The notes under the pieces: generated by a model
The model's database searches: none
What the model was told of the DNA's origin: nothing
What the model saw: the letters and a program-made list of their open reading frames with translations, nothing else
Shown here: positions 59,186 to 64,000 of the stretch, one piece after another
Numbering within the stretch: position 1 is the stretch's first letter
How the letters are laid out: every line of letters starts with the position of its first letter
Position numbers and translations under genes: made by a program
From: Muricea muricata
Taxonomy: Eukaryota; Cnidaria; Anthozoa; Malacalcyonacea; Plexauridae
Direction of reading: 5' to 3'
Length of the DNA stretch: 64,000 bases
Assembly: GCA_963855995.1 (NCBI GenBank)
Contig: OY979716.1
Coordinates: 36,829,818 to 36,893,817 of the forward strand

Positions 59186-59307
59186 AGACTGACTCAAGAC
59201 CGGAAGAGAAGATGATGATTTGCAGTTGCACTATCTTAACTTCCGCTTGCGTGAGACTCACATAAACAAAAAACTCGCACATGCGCAGATGCGACTTTAA
59301 CCTAGCT
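59186..59307 (-). repeat. Right terminal inverted repeat of the TTAA element
   Basis: Reverse complement of 22,944-23,065 with about one difference in ten. It keeps CTGCGCATGTGCGA and ends at TTAA (59,308-59,311). It lies directly upstream of the leftward gene start at 59,098. Confidence 0.82.
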
Positions 59308-59477
59308 TTAACAGATATGCATTTGAGATTTTAAAATGAAAACGTTATTGTACAGCCAGTTATTCTCTTTTTAATTTAATATTATTTTACATCATTTATT
59401 TATACAATATGCAAATGTGAAGACTTATTTTTTAAAAACAAGTTTGGTGATATATTTTCTTAACTGCAGTGTTAAGG

Positions 59478-59606
59478 ACTTATTAACTGAGTGGGAAGTC
59501 TGTATGGGAAAGTATTGCCTGAGGTTTTTGGGATTTGGTTTGTGTGATAAAAAGCCAAGGCAATACTTTCCCATACAGACCGAGCAAACAAGCTTAATAA
59601 GGGATT
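59478..59606. repeat. Short hairpin MITE
   Basis: GTCTGTATGGGAAAGTATTG pairs with CAATACTTTCCCATACAGAC around a GATTTGGTTTGTGTGATAAA loop. Confidence 0.8.
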
Positions 59607-59849
59607 TATTATATGGCTTTGATGGATTGCAATTTGTTGTGACTTTGTAAAAAAAGTTCAGTCGTATTTATTTGGGTCATTTGTTTGTTGAGGGTTGTAA
59701 AACTTGCTTGGGGAGTGATTTTCGTTATAAGTTTTAATTTCCTTCAAAATTTTATTCGTGCAATGTTTACACAAGCGGGCAAGATGAATTTCTTGAGAGG
59801 GCAAGATCACTTTTTCCAGACCACTAATCAACCAATCAGCATGCATCAT

Positions 59850-60388
59850 TTGTCTCAGCCATATAATGTATATTATTATTTATTGAAAATATTTTAGGGG
59901 TTTTGATTGGTTAAGAGCTAAATGTGAAATTGTCATATTCGCTTGGTAGTTGCCCAAATTTGGGGTTGAAAATAATTACATGACATTATGAGTCAATTCG
60001 TCATATATTGAAAACAAATATTTGACATTGTAACTCATTTCGTCGTATATTGACTGACCTTTGTTATAAATCGATCTTTCATCGTAATCTGACAATTGTT
60101 TTAAGAATATTTTTTCTGTAGTCTGATTGGCTTATTAAAGTTTTCGAACAATATCATGCTGTTTCATTATTAGCAGCTTGTGTCTTACTTACAAAGCAAG
60201 CGTTTAAACTGAGTTAAAAATATTTTCAAAAAATAATAAAACAATTATTGAATTCTGTTCTCGCAGGATATGAGGAATTATTTAAGGCCTTGGTTTGTGT
60301 TATCTGCCTCAGCCTGTGGCAGATAACACAAACCTCTGCCTTAATAATTCCTCATATCCTGCTCGACGTCATTGAATAACTGTTTAGT
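59850..60388. repeat. Foldback MITE, copy 2 (inverted relative to copy 1)
   Basis: Shares with 13,667-14,246, in reverse, the blocks TTTGATTGGTTAAGAGCTAA, GTCATATATTGA, GTAATCTGACAATTGTTTTA and the terminal hairpin with GGATATGAGGAATTATT. It ends near TTGAATAACTGTTT. Confidence 0.75.
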
Positions 60389-61017
60389 GTAGGACATAAC
60401 TATGTTTCACAATATCTTCTCATTAAATTCTCACTATGATGTAAAAAAATAGGTGTCACGTTAAAGGAATAATAAAATTAACTGCATTCATGCGGTAATT
60501 TTTTCAAGTAAATTTTATATTGAATTTGCTAGTTAGCGCTATTTCACATACGCTACAGCACCTTTATGTCAACTACTGTACCAAGCTAAAAAAACCTGGA
60601 GCAAATTGCCCAGACAGTAGAAGATTATTAAAAAATCATCAAATATTCTAAATTTAGGAAAAGATATAGGATCAGAAATTGCACAGAAAAATTGTCATGC
60701 CTTGCTCACACATACAATTTTCAAAAGTTCAATCATTTCAGCAAAACTGAGTTTAAATACTGTGATTATTTTAGTCATTTTAGCCTTATTTTTGCCTTGG
60801 TTCCAATTTTTTATCGTGATTAGATATTTGTTATTCCATAAATAATGTGAAACGCACAGGAATTTCAAAGGGCAAAGGAGCAAACTACACTACTGTTTAA
60901 AGACCATTTTGCGAAAAAAAATTCGTTCTTTTCTGAACGCCTTCATAAAATATAGCAGTTTTATCGGCATGAGGGGCGAGAAAGAATATAAATTATTCCT
61001 TTTTGGGTAAAAGGCCA
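60389..61017. other. No gene seen
   Basis: AT-rich spacer with a few T/A runs. No supported frame. Confidence 0.45.
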
Positions 61018-62115
61018 AATTCATGTGCAGCATACAACTGTATGAACAGGAGAGTAAAATCAAGTGACGGATCCACATTATCATTCCACAAGTAAGTTAA
61101 AACTGCGAAATTTATTTCAGAAAAGTTCAGTAATCAAGCCCGTAGGAAGATGAAAAAAAGTTAGGGGGCTCTTCGAGCGCTGAAGACACAAGTGCTGCTA
61201 GGGGACCTGGAAACATGCCCCCTGGAATTTTTTCTATTTCTAGCAAGCTCAAACATGTATTTTTTGCACTTTTAAGGTTAATTTTACCACAATCATTAGA
61301 TTAAGACATGTGTAAGACTGTAAACCGTTAAAAACTTGTATTTAGTTCGAGACTCAAAGATCATTTTTAGAGAGGGGCTCAGTCCCCCTGCCTTTAAGGT
61401 TAGGAGGCTCAAGCCCTCCCCCTTGCCCCCGCGGTTCATACGGCCATGTCTGTCATAGTAAATGCATGGCAAATATGCACACGATACCTCTGTGCACATG
61501 TTGGGGTGGGTATGCTGCATGCATGTTTCTCGTCTAATTTTCAAAGCAATTAATTGATTTCACCCTTCTTAAATGTTACGCTTATTACTAGTATGCTTTA
61601 CATTGTTTTTGCACTAGGATGATAGGTTAATGTACGATTTTGAGCGATTTTTATTTTTGTTCTCCAGTGTGATTGTTTAGTGTTGTCTAAGGGGCCCAAC
61701 TTAGTAGACACACTGTAAAGTTATAGTAAGGGGAAAGTGCAATGCATTTGCAATTTTGCATCAATGTGCTGATCTAACAATTAGTGATTTTACCATAGAT
61801 TTCCTTTTAAAAACCCAAGTTTGTTACAAAGTTGGGTGTTGGCTATGAAACGAGATCAGTGGAAACCATCTCAATATTCTTTCTTGTGTGAGAAACATTT
61901 CACACCTGATGATTATGTGATGGGAAAGGAAGCTGAAAATAGGCTCAAGAAGTATTTAAAGCCAGATGCCATCCCCTCTGTGTTTCATTTTCCACCACAC
62001 CTTCTAACACAAACTAACCCACGAAACCCTCCTAAGAGACAAGCAACAAGAACAGTCACAGGTGTTCCCTTCAAGAGGCCGAAAAAGGGCTTTCAACCAG
62101 CACTGTCATTCAAAG
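61018..62115 (+). CDS. THAP zinc-finger protein, first two coding exons seen
   Basis: Exon 1 ends at 61,091 (donor CACAA|GTAAGT) and reads CAAYNCMNRRVKSSDGSTLS. Exon 2 (61,799-62,115, acceptor ACCATAG) continues in phase: FPFKNPSLLQSWVLAMKRDQ, WKPSQYSFLCEKHFTPDDYV, LKKYLKPDAIPSVFHFPPHL. The ligands CxxxxC ... CxxH and the late AIPSVF match the C2CH THAP domain (~90 residues). This is a DNA-binding module of P-element and Kolobok transposases and of host proteins such as THAP1. Exon 2 ends at a good donor (AAAG|GTAGGC), leaving one base, so more exons should follow, but none is clear to the window end. No in-frame ATG lies in exon 1 back to a stop at 60,970, so the start is upstream or lost. 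Host gene or transposon cannot be decided here. Confidence 0.75.
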
Positions 62116-62853
62116 GTAGGCCTTTACTGTTTGTTATTGATTTTATGACAATTTTAGTGTATATAATTTTGGCGTGAGTGATAATTTCTTTTAAAATAAT
62201 ACCATCAAGTTCTGAAGAAGATATATGAGGGTTGTTTTACTTATATTTGTGAACATCATTAATAATTCATGAAGAAAATTTAGGAAATACCAATTTAATC
62301 AATATACATAAGTGGAATAAAGATATTGAGGCTGTTCATGGTTTATTTATTGGGCAAATTGTGGTTATTTTATATACGAGCCTTGAATATATCTGGTTAA
62401 ATTTGACTTAATTAATTTACATGTAGTTCATGCCTCATGGCCATGTTATGCCAACTAGTCATGCAAACATTTTCTACTTGCCATGTCCACCCATGTCCTT
62501 GTAACGATATTTGTTTCAATGTTTGTTTCCATGTTTGATCTAATTATACTGCTCAATGATTACCAGTTTTTTGTATGGAGATAAAATTGAAAAGAGGGTA
62601 TTAACGTTGGAATTTGTATTTAATTGGAAGAGCACAATGTTACCAGCACCATCCCACGGTAATCAATTTATGTTCCGGTCACTAATATGATTCTATCCCC
62701 AACCATCCCCCTACCCTAACCCTTAACCTTAATCAAACGCCTAACCCAAACCTCTTCTTATACTAACTGTTGCCATAGTTACCGAAACATAAATTGATAA
62801 GCCACCCCACTTCCCTGCAGCTATTGAGTCCCAACTTATTTAACAGCTATAAC
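62116..62853. other. No exon recognised; holds a short MITE
   Basis: Probable intron of the THAP gene. Apart from the inverted repeat at 62,659-62,812 nothing stands out. Confidence 0.4.
62659..62812. repeat. Short MITE
   Basis: GGTAATCAATTTATGTTCCGGT near 62,659 pairs with ACCGAAACATAAATTGATAAGCC near 62,790. The interior has CCCTAACCC-like pieces. Confidence 0.6.
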
Positions 62854-64000
62854 CAGGGGCGGATCCAGACCGATGCAACTGATGCAAATGCATTGGTCAG
62901 AATTTCACGTTAATTTAATACCTCCTGCTCCAAGTCAAGTTTTAATAAAAACTCGAAAAAATAACAATATACACATTTTAATCTCAAAACGTGTGCGCGT
63001 AGGGTCTATTGTGGTATTATCAATCAATAATTTTATCGATAAAAACAATGATTTAAAATGAGGAAAGTTTTTATAGCCATTTTGCGTGTTTTTTATTTAT
63101 CGTCTTTTTATGGATGTATATAGCGAGTATTATAGCGTCTGGTTGTTGTCAAAAATGTCTGGACATCATTGTGCTTACTTTGCATTGTTGAGTAAGCACA
63201 TGGCTAGGGTAGATTGCTTTGCAACAATGCATGCATCCATCATGAGACAGTACCGCGTGATTCTATTGTTTGAAGGGTAGATTGTCTCGACTGACCGATG
63301 CATCGAGACAGTACCGCGCGATGCTTATTGTTTGAGGGTAGATTGTGTCTCGACTGACTGATGCATCGAGACAGTACCGCACGATTCTTATTGTTTGAAA
63401 GGTAGATTGTCTCGACTGATCGATGCAACGGGCATCGGTGACCGATGCAAATTACTAGTTATAAATATTTCGATTTACCGTGGAAATAATTCGAGCATTT
63501 CCTGCAAGTACACGAAGGTTTTCTCCAAGGCATGGCGTTTGACGCGACTATGCAAATTTTTGTGATCTCTCGACCATACTACGAGAAGGAAAGCAAAACC
63601 TTGGATTCCGTTTGCAAAGGGCAGGAAGGGGAGAGATCTTACTTTGAAATTGTTGACTCCTAAACACCTTATGAACGCAAGTGGCGAATTGAGAGCTTAA
63701 AGTAAGTATCATTCATTTTGTATGAAAAGCTCTGCTGTGCTAGTTATATTTTAATGTGCTAGGCTTTATAATTCAATATTGTGAGATTAAATTTCAGCTA
63801 TTTAAATTGATAGACATTGCATTTGTAGGATTATTGATGAAATACTATAATACTAATGTATAAATAGCAATATTGGGCAAGCTGCATAGGAGGGGGAGGG
63901 CATTTGAGACCTGGGAGTACCTTACAAGCAAGAATCCTTATTATTAACCTTTTGTAGTTGTCTTATTTAGTTCTTTTGGCCAAGATATTTATGTATTGTA
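62854..64000. mobile_element. Second hAT-type element, left part only
   Basis: Begins CAGGGGCGGATCCAGACCGA, matching the left end at 47,923, followed by the same GATGCAACTGATGCAAATGC block. Near 63,595-63,710 it shares the layout of 48,700-48,790 (GGATTCCGTTTGCAAAGGGC ... GAGATCTTACTTT ... AAAGTAAGT). The right end lies beyond the window. Confidence 0.8.
63244..63430 (+). repeat. ~62-bp tandem repeat, three units
   Basis: GAGACAGTACCGCG(C/T)GAT ... GGTAGATTGT ... CTCGACTGAC(C/T)GATGCATC, starting near 63,244, 63,305 and 63,368. Each carries CGATGCATCG-like palindromes also found at the element's end. Confidence 0.88.

Larger units (their letters stand above)
22944..59307. mobile_element. 36-kb TTAA-flanked Kolobok-like element complex, heavily invaded
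   Basis: Inverted ends of 122 bp at 22,944-23,065 and 59,186-59,307 begin AGCT(G/A)GGTTAAAGTCGCATC and are roughly 90% alike. TTAA lies directly outside each (22,940-22,943; 59,308-59,311). TTAA duplication plus a Kolobok-like DDE protein inside agree with the Kolobok superfamily. Just inside the left end a gene starts rightward at 23,070; just inside the right end one starts leftward at 59,098. Subtracting the foldback element (25,413-39,738) and the Ginger element (44,070-52,487) leaves about 13.6 kb. The residual gene order is transposase (+), RecQ-like helicase (+), DUF6589-type protein (-), a short transposase-like tail (+), and CXC/P2X7-like protein (-). The RecQ and DUF6589 genes could instead be a separate insertion that cut the transposase gene. 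Confidence 0.65.

Noticed and set aside
1-64000. tRNA or rRNA genes
   Set aside because: No convincing paired A/B boxes with a cloverleaf and no rRNA-like conserved block on either strand by eye; a tRNAscan-SE run would be decisive.

Overview
The window is AT-rich animal DNA. It has spliced, intron-containing genes, CCAAT/TATA-poor spacers, and dense transposable elements of families that are abundant in cnidarians and sponges: Ginger, hAT, Kolobok-like, Mutator-like, an R2-group retrotransposon, DUF6589-type and P2X7-like transposon proteins, and a THAP protein. A marine invertebrate, most likely a cnidarian, is my inference; nothing here proves the species. I see no rRNA, tRNA, CRISPR array or ordinary housekeeping gene. 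Almost every coding segment belongs to a mobile element, and most carry stops or frameshifts.

Layout. 1-1.6 kb: leftward MULE-like transposase remnant. 3.1-5.6 kb: leftward, 5'-truncated but nearly open R2-group retrotransposon, GC-rich against its surroundings. 7.02-18.40 kb: an element with ~290-bp inverted ends that encodes an rve-type integrase (rightward, four exons whose phases close into 387 codons) and an alpha-kinase (leftward). The kinase is split by a second element at 10.49-17.28 kb, which has a 9-bp target duplication and its own leftward multi-exon gene. 19.95-21.27 kb: a ~260-bp satellite. 22.94-59.31 kb: a 36-kb nested complex with 122-bp inverted ends flanked by TTAA. Its own cargo appears to be a Kolobok-like DDE transposase (+), a RecQ-like helicase (+), a DUF6589-type protein (-) and a CXC/P2X7-like protein (-). 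61-62 kb: a THAP-domain gene start. 62.85 kb to the end: a second copy of the hAT-type element.

Nesting. Within the TTAA complex, the transposase intron holds a ~253-bp tandem array. Into that array went a 14.3-kb foldback element (25,413-39,738; 7-bp target duplication ATTTATT) whose two ~5.5-kb arms each carry the same unfamiliar four-exon gene. The foldback itself took in a 2.9-kb CACGC-ended element and a LINE 3' end. The RecQ gene is split by a Ginger element (44,070-52,487; CCGG target duplication) coding for integrase, Ulp1-like protease and PHD finger. The Ginger gene is in turn split by a 2.9-kb hAT-type element (47,923-50,870; target duplication GTAACAGC). In each case, removing the insert and one target copy restores a continuous reading frame or repeat, which is strong internal evidence for the boundaries.

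The two most interesting items are the integrase plus alpha-kinase element and the TTAA element that seems to combine a transposase with a RecQ helicase and two further proteins. Exon coordinates are from reading splice signals and phases by eye; family names come from recognised motifs, not from a database search.
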